Assembly (NCBI GenBank): GCA_001910725.1 | Contig: MJGA01000039.1 | Coordinates: forward strand, 1-64,000 | Source of the DNA: Phanerodontia chrysosporium | Lineage: Eukaryota > Basidiomycota > Agaricomycetes > Polyporales > Phanerochaetaceae | Direction of reading: 5' to 3' | Length of the DNA stretch: 64,000 nucleotides | Part shown: piece after piece, positions 1 through 11,004 of the stretch | Numbering within the stretch: the first letter of the stretch is position 1 | Layout: every line of letters starts with the position of its first letter | Position numbers and translations under genes: made by a program | The notes under the pieces: generated by a model | Database searches by the model: none | What the model was told of the DNA's origin: nothing | The model's input: only the letters and a program-made list of their open reading frames with translations

Positions 1-1679
1 CTGCAGAGAGTGAGGGACACGAAGCAAAGCAGCCACCGGAGCTGACTTCCGCGGCGTCTCCTTCTGCTTCTTCGCCATCGCAGCCGTCGCAGTCGCAACG
101 TCGACACCTTTCGATGTCGACGCCGCTTTCCCTGCGCCCTTCGCCTTCGCCGCCTTGCCGCCCTTCGTCGTCTTCGCCGCGGATTTGCTCGACTGTGCCG
201 AGGTCGCCACCTCCGCGGCCGTCTCATCAGCGACATCGACGCCCTTCGCGCCCTCGATGGCCTCGTCCGCGTTTGCAGCGGTCATCGTCCCCAAGCTTGC
301 TTCCAGCTTGCTCTCGGCGAGCGCGGTCAACCCGTCAGCCGTGGCCTTCTTCTCGCCGTAAACGAGGCCGTCGCGCTCGATCGCAAGCAGCCCGACGATC
401 ATCTCGAGAAACTCCTCAGGTGTCTCGCCGCGCAACGTCTCGTTGAAGTTTCGCGCCATCTCGTACAACTCGTCCTGGGTCATCTTGTCTGCAATGTAAT
501 GAGTACTTCAATATATCGGTGTAGAAGTCCCGAGTAATGCCTTACCGCGGTCGTAGATCGCAACCAACCACCAACCGCTTGCTTTCTGGATGTCCTGCCA
601 CTTCTTCGTCTCCTGCTTCGCGGCCTCGAGAACTGCGACGGTGGCGTGGTACTCTTGAGCTTCTGGTATGTTCTCATGGTTCAAATTCCCCTTCTTCTCT
701 TCTTCGTCGATCTTGTTCTTCAGGTGTTTCAATGTGTCTTGCAACCCGTGAATTCGTACCGCCCCTTGTATAACCCGATTGTCGACGATCTTCATGTACT
801 GCCGCAGGGCTGCTAGACGATGCTGCCCACCGGAGACCGCGATGTACTTGACATTGTCCTTCAGCAGAGAATCTAGCGTCGGCCAGACGTCTTCGCTCGC
901 CGTGAAAATGTCGAGGTTCTGCAGTGCCGCGTAGCTGGAACACTTGGCCAGACGCTCTGCCGCGTCCGGCTTCAGATCAGTTCCAACCTTTAGCGGCACC
1001 TTGAACATCGTGGTGCGGTCAACCCGCCGGATGCCCTCGTCCTCGTACCGACGGACGAGGTTCGTCAGCGCCTGGTTATGGACTATTCGTTTGACCCAGC
1101 GGCCAAACTCAGGACGGACCGCGTCGTCCGCGAGCCAGTTGACACGGGCGAAGCCCATGAACGCGTCCGTGATGTTCACGCGAATTCGTGTGATGACGTG
1201 CGGGTCGAACGCGGTCTTGCTTGGCGGCAGGGTCGAAAGCTCGTCCAAAACGCTACGGAGCTCTCGCGCCTGGTAGCGATGCGATTTAGCAAGACAAGGT
1301 ACGCGATTAGAGACTTAACACGTACGTAGCGCGTGGTTGCGTCCTCATTCTCGTCAACCCATTGCTCCTCCTCTTGGCTGTCCTTGTCGACAGCCTTCCC
1401 CTTCCCTTTACGAGGAGGATCGCCTTCGACGATGCCTCCATCGGTGTCGCCTTCGTCGGCTGATGCATCTTCGTCAATTACTTCGACCTCATCGTCCGCG
1501 TCGTTCGTGCGCTGAGGCTTCTTTGTGGAGCTCTCAACCGGTTTGTCGTTATCCCCTGCCTCCTGAGCCTTCTTGCGAGGTGCTCGGGTTGTTTTCTTCG
1601 GCTCCTTGCCGCTCTGGCTTTTGATATTTGCCATTGCTCGCTTCAGGGCGGCAGTTGACATAGACGGAGCTTTCGGCAT
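1..1679 (-). CDS. Hypothetical nuclear-type protein with ParB-like motif (C-terminus beyond window)
   Basis: Exons 1679-1326, 1269-546 and 488 to beyond position 1; introns 1325-1270 (GTACGT...CCAG) and 545-489 (GTAAGG...GCAG), frames join exactly. The start is the ATG at 1679 (MPKAPSMSTAALKRAM); an upstream in-frame ATG exists. The N-terminus is Lys/acidic-rich and low in complexity. The middle contains KYIAVSGGQHRLAALRQ, which resembles the GERRxRA-type box of ParB/sulfiredoxin-fold proteins. The visible C-terminus is Ala/Lys-rich. Role unknown; the ParB resemblance is one motif recognised by eye. A truncated copy lies at 17944-18722. The gene borders palindromic minisatellites. Confidence 0.6.
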
Positions 1680-1967
1680 GTTTCCTGTAGATATTCTGTG
1701 AGAATAATACATGCAAAACATCTAGCACCAAACGTACCAGAGTTGTTGAAGTGATTCGAATAGATTCTGAGGCGGTGACGACAATGACGGTGGTGGAGGG
1801 ACCGAGGACGAGAGGGCGATGGAGGATTGGGCACGATAGCATCGATTGATGTGGTATCCCAAACGGGTAGTTAACTAATTCACGGTAAATATTTAATTAT
1901 GGATATCTCCTGATTTGTAGTTATCGTGTGGGTGATGATGAGGATATGTATTGATCAACGCTATACT

Positions 1968-2627
1968 TGCGCCGCGAATGTCTCGATACACTCGCGGCTG
2001 GACACCACTCAAGTATGGTTGCGCCGCGAATGCGTCGACACACTCGCGGCGGGACACCAGTCAAATAAGGTCGCGCCGCGAATGTCTCGATACACTCGCG
2101 GCTGGACCTCACTCAAGTACCCTCCCGCCGCGAGTGTGTCGAGACACTCGCGGCTGGACCTCACTCAAGTAGGGCTGCGCCGCGAGTGTCTCGACACACT
2201 CGCGGCGGGACACCACTCAAGGACGGTTGCGCCGCGAGTGTCTCGACACACTCGCGGCTGGACTTCACTCAAGTACGGCTGCGCCGCGAGTGTCTCGACA
2301 CACTCGCGGCGGACACCACTCAAGACGGTTGCGCCGCGAGTGTCTCGACACACTCGCGGCTGGACTTCACTCAAGTACGGCTGCGCCGCGAGTGTCTCGA
2401 CACACTCGCGGCTGGACATCACTCAAGTACCGTCCCGCCGCGAGTGTGTCGACACACTCGCGGCGGGACACCAGTCAAATATGGTCGCGCCGCGAATGTC
2501 TCGATACACTCGCGGCTGGACCTCACTCAAGTACCCCCGCCGCGAATGTCTCGATACACTCGCGGCTGGACACCAGTCAAGTACGGTTGCGTCGTGAGTA
2601 TCTCGACACACTCGCGGCTGGCCCACA
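1968..2627. repeat. Palindromic minisatellite array A1 (about 13 units)
   Basis: Units of about 51-52 bp. Each has a 28 bp dyad (left arm GCCGCGAGTGTG, centre TCGA, right arm the complement; some units are perfect) followed by a 23-24 bp spacer of the form TGGACNTCACTCAAGTA. Because 51 is a multiple of 3 and the unit lacks stops, long ORFs open in several frames on both strands; these are artefacts. Substitutions such as GAGTGT to GAATGT vary between units. Confidence 0.9.
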
Positions 2628-2779
2628 CCCCACGTGGATGGTGAAATACCAGCAAGGTTAGAGCAATTTGACCTTATCTCAAAGGCCACCATAAGTCACA
2701 CAAATCATTTCCATTACTCGAGATAGACTGGATACATTTACAAGAGATTTGTACAGCAGATAACGGATATAGCAATGAG

Positions 2780-3446
2780 CTATTCATAGAAGCAGATGCA
2801 CATTTCGATCTGAGAGAGCTCCTGGTGGATTGAGTCCTCAAACGGGAGCGCGTAGTCACCGGACCACTCATACTTGAACTCGCCGTTGAACATCAAAAGC
2901 GTCCGCAGACCATGACTCCACACGAGGTGACGCATGGCAATTTCCCACGCAGTCTCTCCGTATTTCTGGATACACTCCGGCTGGGTTCAACAGTGAGCTC
3001 GCTGTCGCACTATGCATCATTATCGTCCATCAACTCACCGCGAAATCGCGGAGGGCGGTCCATGCCGGGTCGCCGGAAGTCATTCCGTTGATATCCAGGT
3101 TCATCCTCAGGATCTGGCCAGCAATCAACCGCGCGCTGGTGAGTATGCGCACGAACCTGGCCCTCTTGACGTCCCGGGCATCATCGTGCTGCCGCGCGTA
3201 CTCTGCGAAATCCCCTCGAAGTTGTCCCGATCTCGTTCGTGGTACTTCTCCCCAGACAAACCATCGAAGTCCCAATATCGCTCAACCGCGTATTCTACCT
3301 CGCGGAGCATCCTCCCACGTCGATCCTGCCAAACTCTTCATCAGTACCCTCTTCACTTCAGCGAAAACCTTACTTACATGAGATGAGGCACGCTCGCCAT
3401 CGTCGACCTCTTCGGTCACGGCACGAGATGGAGCGTTTGTGGACAT
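2780..3446 (-). pseudogene. Small three-exon gene family, copy 1 (frameshifted)
   Basis: Same architecture as the intact copy at 4448-5103: exon 1 3446-3378 (starts MSTNAPSRAVTEEV), intron with GTAAGT donor, long exon 2, GTGAGT intron, exon 3 ending in TAG at 2780. Exon 2 has lost one base relative to the other copies near 3210 (GAGGGGATTTC versus GAGGGAGATTTC), which shifts the frame before the conserved FAEYARQ segment. Function unknown; no domain recognised. Array A1 lies on one side and A2 on the other. Confidence 0.7.
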
Positions 3447-3795
3447 TATGATGAGGGGGTGGTGGTGGTGGTGGTGGTGGTCTTTCAAGTCGCTCAGCAT
3501 TTCCCTTGCACGAGATCGCTACTGATAAGAAGTTGGTCACATGTTGTATGCACCTGTTTGCAGATAGATTGACCAGCTGATGGCTGTGGAATGGACATTC
3601 CCGTCTTTGCATTTGTTTTTTATAGTATGTTTGTGGCAGACATATGCAATTTCTGACATCCCAGATAGTACGATCTATACTATGTGACCGACACAAACAT
3701 CCGTAAAATTGGTCGTGGCACAAATCTCTTCTTTAACCCATGTCTGAACCCTCTGGACGTCTGTCTGTTGTCATGTGCGTTCTGGGCCAGCCAAC
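3447..3795 (-). repeat. Conserved 5' flank of the small gene family with GTG microsatellite
   Basis: The upstream region of the minus-strand gene starts with a GGT/GTG trinucleotide run (about 3455-3482), then about 270 bp (ACATGTTGTATGCACC, ACATCCCAGATAGTA) that recurs upstream of all family members: about 5104-5350, 20235-20500, 21905-22150, and an orphan at 22836-23110. It is probably the family promoter. No TATA box was identified. Confidence 0.55.
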
Positions 3796-4292
3796 GCCGC
3801 GAGTGTCTCGACACACTCGCGGCTGGACACCACTCAAGTACCCTCCCGCCGCGAGTGTCTCGACACACTCGCGGCTGGACACCACTCAAGTACCCTCCGC
3901 CGCGAGTGTCTCGACACACTCGCGGCTGGACATCACTCAAGTACCCTCCCGCCGCGAGTGTGTCGAGACACTCGCGGCTGGACCTCACTCAAGTAGGGCT
4001 GCGCCGCGAGTGTCTCGACACACTCGCGGCTGGACATCACTCAAGTACCCTCCCGCCGCGAGTGTGTCGAGACACTCGCGGCTGGACCTCACTCGAGTAC
4101 GGTTGCGCCGCGAGTGTCTCGACACACTCGCGGCTGGACATGCACTCAAGTACCGTCCCGCCGCGAGTGTGTCGACACACTCGCGGCTGGACCTCACTCG
4201 AGTACGGTTGCGCCGCGAGTGTCTCGACACACTCGCGGCTGGACATCACTCAAGTACCCTCCCGCCGCGAGTTGTCTCGACACACTCGCGGC
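3796..4292. repeat. Palindromic minisatellite array A2 (about 10 units)
   Basis: Same 28 bp dyad plus 23-24 bp spacer as A1. Unit starts are near 3796, 3848, 3899, 3952, 4003, 4055, 4106, 4160, 4211 and 4264. Units are more homogeneous than in A1. The last unit merges into the sequence GCTCGCCCACACC, which marks array ends elsewhere as well. Confidence 0.9.
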
Positions 4293-4447
4293 TCGCCCAC
4301 ACCCCACAACGATGTTAGAACACATACAGTTTACCCCGCTGTCACCTTATCTCAAAGCCCACCCCCTTATAAGTCAGACGAACAATCTTTCTTACTCCAG
4401 ATAGACTGCATACAGATCGTCACTATGACAATAATGAGGAATACTAT

Positions 4448-5103
4448 TTACAAGTAGCGACATTTCTCGCGCTGCGCGAGCTCCTGATGCAATGTGAACT
4501 CAAAGTCGAAACTCTCGGACATAGTAAAACGGAAATCGCGCTGAAACGTCCTAAGCCAGTGCAGACCATGACTCCGCACGAGGTGATACATCGCAATGTT
4601 CCAGGGACTCGGTCCGAAATGCTCCCGACAATACGTCTGGATTCGATAGTAAGCCCGCTTTCACACTATGCATCAATGTCGTTCACGAACTCACCCCGGT
4701 GTCACGGATCGTCGTCCAGGCCTCGTCACCCCGCGACATGTCGTTGATATTCAGGTTCATCCTCAGGATCATTCCAGCAATCGCCCGCGCGCTGTGGAGT
4801 ATGCGCACGAACCTGGCCTTCTTGACGTCCTCAGCGTCATCGTTCTGCCGTGCGTACTCTGCGAAATCTCCCTCGAAGTTGTCCCAATTTCGATCGCGGT
4901 ACCACGGCCCAGACAAACCCTCGAACTTCCAATGCTCCTCAAACACGTATTGTCGGTTGCGCACTGGGCTCCCATCTCCGTTCTGCCAAACTCTTCATCA
5001 GTACCATCTTCACCTCGGCGAAAACCTTACTTACGCCAGATGAGGCATGCTTCCCATCCTCGACCTCTTCGGGGACGGCACGCGAATCGGTAGTGCTGGA
5101 CAT
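4448..5103 (-). CDS. Small protein of unknown function, intact member of a four-copy family
   Basis: Exons 5103-5035 (69 nt), 4982-4695 (288 nt) and 4636-4448 (189 nt) give a 181 aa protein. Introns are 52 bp (GTAAGT...GGCAG) and 58 bp (GTGAGT...TCCAG); all frames close. It starts MSSTTDSRAVPEEVEDG. Exon 2 contains FAEYARQNDDAEDVKKARFV and GMILRMNLNINDM; exon 3 contains HLVRSHGLHWLRTFQRD and ends REKCRYL. No signal peptide, membrane segment or known domain was seen; it is charged and probably cytosolic or nuclear. It is the only family member with no visible lesion in frame or splice sites, so it may be the source of the others. Confidence 0.65.
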
Positions 5104-5442
5104 TACGAGGGTGGATGGTGGTGGTGGTCTTTCAAGTCGCCCAGCACTGCCCTGGCGCGAGATCGCTACTGATAAGAATTTGATCACATGTTGTATGCAC
5201 CCGTTTGCAGATAGATTGACCAGCTGATGGCGGTGGAATGGACATTCCCGCCTTTGCATCTGTTTATTAATATATTTGTGGCAGACATATGCATTTTTTG
5301 ACATCCCAGATAGTATAATCTGTACTATTTGGCTAACCCAAAGTCGGTAAAATTTATTTGTCATGGCACAAATCCCTTCTTTAACCCCTCTTTTAACCCT
5401 CTCGACACCTATCAATTCTCATCTGCGTTCTGGGCCCCCCAA

Positions 5443-5693
5443 CGCCGCGCCTGTCTCAGAACAGTCGCGGCTGACCCACGTCCATATGGCTCCATCACTC
5501 ATCCTGTCAGTCCGCCGCGAGTGTCTCAGAACATTCGCGGCTGACCCATGTCCATATGGCTCCATCGCTCATCATCACCTCTGTCCGCCGCGAGTGTCTC
5601 AGAACATTCGCGGCTGACCCATGTCCATATGGCTCCATCGCTCATCATCACCTCTGTCCGCCGCGAGTGTCTCAGAACATTCGCGGCGCATAG
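5443..5693. repeat. B-type palindromic minisatellite (about 73 bp unit)
   Basis: Four tandem units. The dyad-like core CCGCGAGTGTCTCAGAACAT followed by TCGCGG is related to the A-type core but has a changed centre. The spacer is GACCCATGTCCATATGGCTC (note the CCATATGG palindrome) plus ATC/ATCACC-rich DNA. Related short arrays occur at 20576-20683 and 22243-22420. Confidence 0.8.
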
Positions 5694-5936
5694 GCTGTCT
5701 CAACACTACTTCACATTCCTTACCTTCAACCCTATCAAAACCTTACATATACCCTTCTTTTACCTACCCAGGACCCATATTAGACCCTGTACCCCTTCCG
5801 TAACCATAACCTACCTGCACCATACTTATATCCTAGTTGAACCCACCTTAACCCATGAATAACCCTCAACCCGTACTTAGCCCCATCCTGAACCCAACAT
5901 GTACCCTAAACCGACAGCAAGAATCTAGCATAATGC
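5694..5936 (+). repeat. C-rich, degenerate CCCTAA-like tract
   Basis: The plus strand is strongly C over G biased, with irregular AACCC/ACCCT words (ACCCTGTACCCC, TTAACCCATGAATAACCC). It resembles decayed telomere-type repeats. Homologous tracts are at about 20684-20935 and 22421-22655. No gene. Confidence 0.5.
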
Positions 5937-6006
5937 TATCAGTGCATAAGTTCTCACTGTATATCACAGAATTGGATACTCTCACAAAGGGATGAGTGCG
6001 GAGCCA

Positions 6007-9000
6007 TTCAGAATTCGCACGATCACCAAGCACGCGCCAAAACTCCTACAACTCCGCGGCTGTGCACTTGAAGAAAACATCCGCAAGAACTCGAGTTGAC
6101 AGAGTATCTTCGAAGATACAGTCAGCACTCCACACAGAAAACGGCACAAGTACGCAACATGAATTCTAGGGGATTTCCTGACTGAGTTTCTATACAGAGA
6201 TCAACAAAGACCTTGGTCTTCAGATATTTCAGCTGACGGACCCGGCCTTGAAGTCCGCGATCGATGGCGACATTGCTTCAGCGCTTGATGGCATGGATGA
6301 GGACTCTCAGCCTACTCGTGTCTTCGATGCTGACCAGAACAACGGCGAATTGGTCTGGGATCTGGCGGCGGTGTCGGAGTTGAATCAGATGTCGCCAGGT
6401 GATATGTTCAAGGACCTCGGAATTCCGAGTGATGGACTTCCGACGCTGGTGAAGCATCTCGATCCGTATGGGGAGTTCAGCGAGGCGAACAAAGCTGACT
6501 GGCCAGAGGACCGAAAAGTCCCTGCGACGCTCAAGTACCACCAAGTCGTTGGCCTCTACCGGCTTTCAGAACAAATGTTCAAGAAGGATGCAATGTTGCT
6601 TCTCGACGAGGTCGGTGTCGGGAAAACACTGCAGATTATCAGTCTTATTGCATATCGCATTTGGCGATTGAACATAAGAAACTGCAGAAGACTTACCCGG
6701 GAATGTTCAGTGAGTTACATCTCCCACTCTATTCTTTGTTGCCGCATGTCGTGGTCGCCACCAGCAACCACAACTCCGCAGAGCCAACCAGCAATGACAA
6801 ACGGCTAACGCCTTACAGAGGAAGCCCACACGGAGTTGGACGAGTCACGCCCACGATTATCATGGTGCCGCCTCTCTACTCAACCAATGGCGGAAGAGCT
6901 TGTCCGCTGGCTACAACCAGGGAGCGCAGACATTTTCGTCTACAGCGGCAAGTACGAGACGGAGAATCGGGGTGCGTTCTGGAACTCGATCTGGCAAGCG
7001 AGCAAGATGGAGCCGTACAGAAAAGTGATTCTTACTACGCGCACGGTGCGTGCAACTGCATTCCGGCCTTTGCCCACAGATGATCATTCTTGCTAGGCGC
7101 TATGGTCCGACGCTGAAGTCGCGATTACCGGCATCGGCACTATCTCATCAAGTGCCAAAGTGAAGAACACCTTGTATCAGATCACCCCTGGCGTGTTTGT
7201 TATCGACGAGGTGCACGAAGTGCGGAACTTTGGACCGCGCCTCGATGCTCTGGTCCATTTTGTGGAGAAATCGGAGCTCACCATTACTGCTTCCGCGACG
7301 CCCATCGTTACCAACTACCTAGTAAGACGGCTCTGCTATTACAAAACTTTGCTTACTACCAACTGTCTTTCAGAACGCATTGACCCTCGCGAAGCTTACG
7401 AAGCAGGGTCACCATGTCACGGACTCGTTGAAGAATTCCTGGGCAGCGCGCCTTCGTAAGGCGAAGAGGCAAGACAAGGATAGCGGCAGCGCAGATGCGG
7501 AATTCGACCGTGCAAAGGCTCAGCGTGGTGAGTTTGCAGAGGATGCATCTCATCTTCGTGTCGTATCGCAGGAACTATGCGGAACGATGCAGCAATGGTT
7601 TGTGGGGAGGGCCCTGCGAAGGACGATCTACAGCAAAGACAATGAAGGTCGCCCTGTTTGGGGTGCACCGGAGCCAATCTCCGTTGACCTGTACCTCAAG
7701 CTCCACGAACACGAGTCGAGGCCCTGTCCACAATGATGACGGATGAGGACGTCGATGTTGATAACCCCCGGGACTCTGTCACCAATGTGCGTGCTCTTGT
7801 TTCCATGATTTGTGTCTGTGTGCACAGTGGCTGTTTTTGGTGACCGCGGGAGCGGAGGGGCGTTACCCGCAAAGCGCCGCAAAGTGGTCGCCAGTGGCGG
7901 TCATTCGGGTGCCATCTCACAGACTCTTACTTTTAGCGCTTTTACCTGCTCTGTCGCAAGGCGCTCGACCATGTAAAGTTCCTAAAGAACCGACATTGGG
8001 AGGGCCCAAGAACGCTGCATGAGTGGAATGACATGCCGTCTACCAAGTTGCAAGCAGTCGTAAAGATTCTCAAGCATCACTTCCGGAAATCCCAACTTCC
8101 ACCTCTAGTGAACAAGTGCCCTGATGGATACCGTCTGGTGAACTGCGACCCAGAGGACGATGAGTGGAGAGCATGGACTAACGACCTAGTTGCTGGAGAG
8201 CCATATGAGCAACCTCCACCTTACGATCCACGAGGCATCGTTGACGAGTACGACAAGTATCTGAAGCATACGTCCTCTGGAGCCTCAAAAGCTGATATTC
8301 CGGTCTCCCCGGAATTGCGTTTTTGGCTTGACCAGGCCCGCACGGTCGATAAGGCGGTCTTGTACGAACCCTTCACCTCGCACCACCCAATTGTGAAGAA
8401 GGTAAGCTAGTGACCGCTCATATAAGGTTATCCACCTTGTCTAACCAGCGTTTCTTAGGTGTTTGACCTAGAGGGCATCAAATACCTCTTTATCTCTGGT
8501 AAGGTTGCACCGAAGAAGCGAGCGAATATTTTGAAGGAGTTCCGCGAGTCGAAAGAGCCACTGGTGCTCGTCGTCTCTGGCGTCGCCCAGTCGGGGCTCA
8601 ACATTGACTGCGCGAATATTGTCATTCTGAAGGTGAGGCAGATATTTATGGCATGCGGTTGAGACTAATCGAACAACTTTGTTTTTCACTCAGTCTCCAA
8701 TGTGGTCAGCACAAGAGGACAGTCAGTTTATCGGCCGCGTGTGGAGGCGCCCACAAGTCAAGCAAGTGATAGTCTACCGCACTCTTGCTCTCGACGTTGG
8801 CGAACGGTCCCTGGCAAACATCGCATTCAGCAAGGAAGGAATGCAAGAGATGTTCTTTAAGCTCGCCATGACAACGCTTGTCCGTGAGTGCAACTCACCT
8901 TATCTGCTAATGGAGTGAATTGCTCATATCATTTGGGGGAATAGAGCAAACTCTTGTGGCCGCTCGCGAGGCTGAGGAAGACGAAGGTATCGACGAAGAG

Positions 9001-9977
9001 GCAGATGTTCAAAGTGAGGAGGAGACCAAGGGCAAGGGTAGGGTGAATGTCAAGCAGGCTACGCCGAAGGAACCTGCTGCACCACCGAAGGCGAAGCCGA
9101 AACCTCGCAAGAAGGCAAAGCCAAGCGTTCCTCAGCCTACTCCTGCCCCTTCTGAGATCGAAGACAGTTCACCACCCGTTGAGCTGGGCAAACGGAAACG
9201 GGCGGAGAATTTAGACGATGCGATATCTGTCACGTCGGACTTTACTGCCGCTATACCAGAGCCAACGTCCGTCTCCAGTCCACTGGCAACTGATGTGAGT
9301 CTCGCTCTACCTTCGAAGAAACTGCCCAAAGTGTTCAAGCTCAGTGCTGCTCTCCTCCTCAGTCTGTGGTGGACACTCCGCCAGGTCGGATTCGTAGCTT
9401 GGCTGTGCGCATGGAAGAGGAAGAGGAAAGTGATGAAGAGCCCGTGCAGCCAGAGCTCACAAGCGAGTGGTCATTACCAGATCCGCCCTGAACTCCGGTG
9501 CAGGCATCGAGTCCGCCGTCTCTTCCGTCTCCAACTTCAACAGACCTGGACTTTGTTCAGCCCGCACCCAAGATCGCCCTGCAACCAGAGCTACCAATGT
9601 GTAAGTGGGATGCTGTCTATCTTAGCACATGCAGATACTGAACATGACCTTCAGCACCAGAAGATTTCGATGATGTCATGACTTCAAGGCTTCCACCTGC
9701 ACATGAGTCATCTCCGCCTCTGCGTCTGAAGAAGAAAATGCGCATCGAGCCTTCCAAGGAGCATGCAGAGACATCCATCAAAGGCAATCGCAAGACGAAG
9801 GCTGACAAGGGAAAAGGTCAGGCTGTCATCGAGGACATCGAGGAGGACAGCGATGAGCCCTCCACATCGAAGCATCCCCGGAAGGCAAGTGCAGTCTTGG
9901 GCAAGGCGAGCGGAACGCGCACACAGAGGGTCGTCAGGGCTCCACCTCTGGCGTTCGATAAGCTACCGAAGCTTTGA
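6007..9977 (+). pseudogene. SNF2-like helicase gene, copy 1 (5'-truncated and interrupted)
   Basis: Paralogue of the gene at 11005-15763. A decayed exon matching IRTISKHAP of the other copy is at 6007-6140; exons further upstream are replaced by the repeat block ending at 5936. Helicase motifs remain: LLLDEVGVGKTLQ (motif I), VIDEVHEVRN (II), TASATPIVTNYL (III), QSGLNIDCANIVILK (V) and GRVWRRPQ (VI). Lesions relative to copy 2: one base lost near 6655-6661; out-of-phase changes at about 6847-6880; one base lost near 7715-7722; an in-frame TGA at 9489-9491. The C-terminus is Lys/Pro/Glu-rich with nuclear-like basic clusters, ending at 9977. Introns follow the same plan as copy 2. Some transcription is possible but a full-length helicase is not. 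Confidence 0.75.
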
Positions 9978-11004
9978 AGATCTGTCGTTACCGCAGTTCT
10001 TGTTCTGTAATGCCTGATTTTTGCCTCCTGTAGTAGTAGTAGTCATGACCTGTAATGGGTGACTTCGCATAAGGATTTGGGGACAGCTACGTGTCTAGAG
10101 TAGAGGCGTGGCTGTGTGGGTGTGACAACGCAGCCACCTAGCTCGCGCATCCAACTGATAAGCCCAACTGCGGTGACGTTTAGACACGAATGTGCCGAAC
10201 CTGTCATTGGAGAACTGCGATCAGGATGTTGACTCGGAGTTGCCATAAGAGTAAGGCCCGTATCCTTCACTTACCTTTCTTGGTCAACAAGAGGGTACTT
10301 ACCCTTCTCCAGATTTTAGACGGAAAGCAGATCGGAAACAGTGGAGTTACCATCTGGGAAGTGGGGTTCGTGTCAACTGTGTCATGCTTTTCTTATGCAA
10401 ACTTGGGAAAGTTGTCTGAAGCGTCCAGTACTCCCTAAGTTGCTTATGGGAAGTCACCCACTTAATGCCCAGATTCACCGAGTTTCTAGTGGGATTCTGA
10501 TTCACTATTAAGAACTGGTGCCTGGGGGGAGAGTGCCAGATAGGTGTTGGATGATTTTTGCTCGACCTCATTGGCCACGTCCTGAGCTGCGATCCCATTG
10601 GCTCACCCAACGCTGTGGGCACCTAATTGCGCAGCTGCTGTAACCCTCGCACCGCACTCTCTGCGTTGCAGCAAAACAAACTCCGACTACGTCCAGGATT
10701 CCTATGCGCCATGGTTGCCACTGGCGAGCACTTGGGCGCACTGCTCGGGTGTCAAGCGTTTTAGTCGGGTGGGGCAGACGATCGGCGTTTGGAAACCCCT
10801 GATCGTCTGGCTCTGCACACCTGTTTTGATGATCTCCGCTCTTCCATGCTATCTGATGGTGATCAGATACGGGTTTCCATTTGCCGCTGCGACAATGTAA
10901 ACAGCTCTGTGCTCCATATAAGACCCTCATGCTCTGATCAGTTGGATACGCCCTTTGCCCTCGAAAACACTCCTCTTCAACTGACGACATTGACATAGAC
11001 TGCG
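9978..11004. other. Intergenic DNA between the two SNF2-like copies
   Basis: No convincing ORF. It contains isolated C-type palindrome relatives (GTTGCCACTGGCGAGC near 10713) and presumably the promoter of the downstream gene. The sequence just before the ATG at 11005 is unremarkable; no clear TATA box. Confidence 0.5.

Larger units (their letters stand above)
919..5936. repeat. Segmental duplication, left copy
   Basis: This block is collinear with 17963-22664. It holds the first 1.5 exons of the ParB-like gene, array A1, small-gene copy 1, array A2, small-gene copy 2, a B-type array and a C-rich tract. The left boundary is at the shared CTGCAGTGCCGCG (919 matches 17963). The right boundary is at the shared GACAGCAAGAATCTAG, after which this copy enters degenerate SNF2 exon sequence. 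Internal indels distinguish the copies; for example the right block has far fewer palindrome units. Confidence 0.8.

Noticed and set aside
3012..3386. Plus-strand ORFs in the small gene family (for example VDIQVHPQD reading)
   Set aside because: Antisense to the minus-strand exons, which have proper splice sites, start and stop in the intact copy.
3796..4292. CRISPR array
   Set aside because: Spacers are near-identical, not unique, the setting is an intron-rich nuclear genome and there are no cas genes; it is a minisatellite.
1926..4457. Long overlapping ORFs on both strands across the A-type arrays (for example 223 and 257 codons)
   Set aside because: They arise because the 51 bp unit is a multiple of three and free of stops in several frames; the peptides are just translated repeats.
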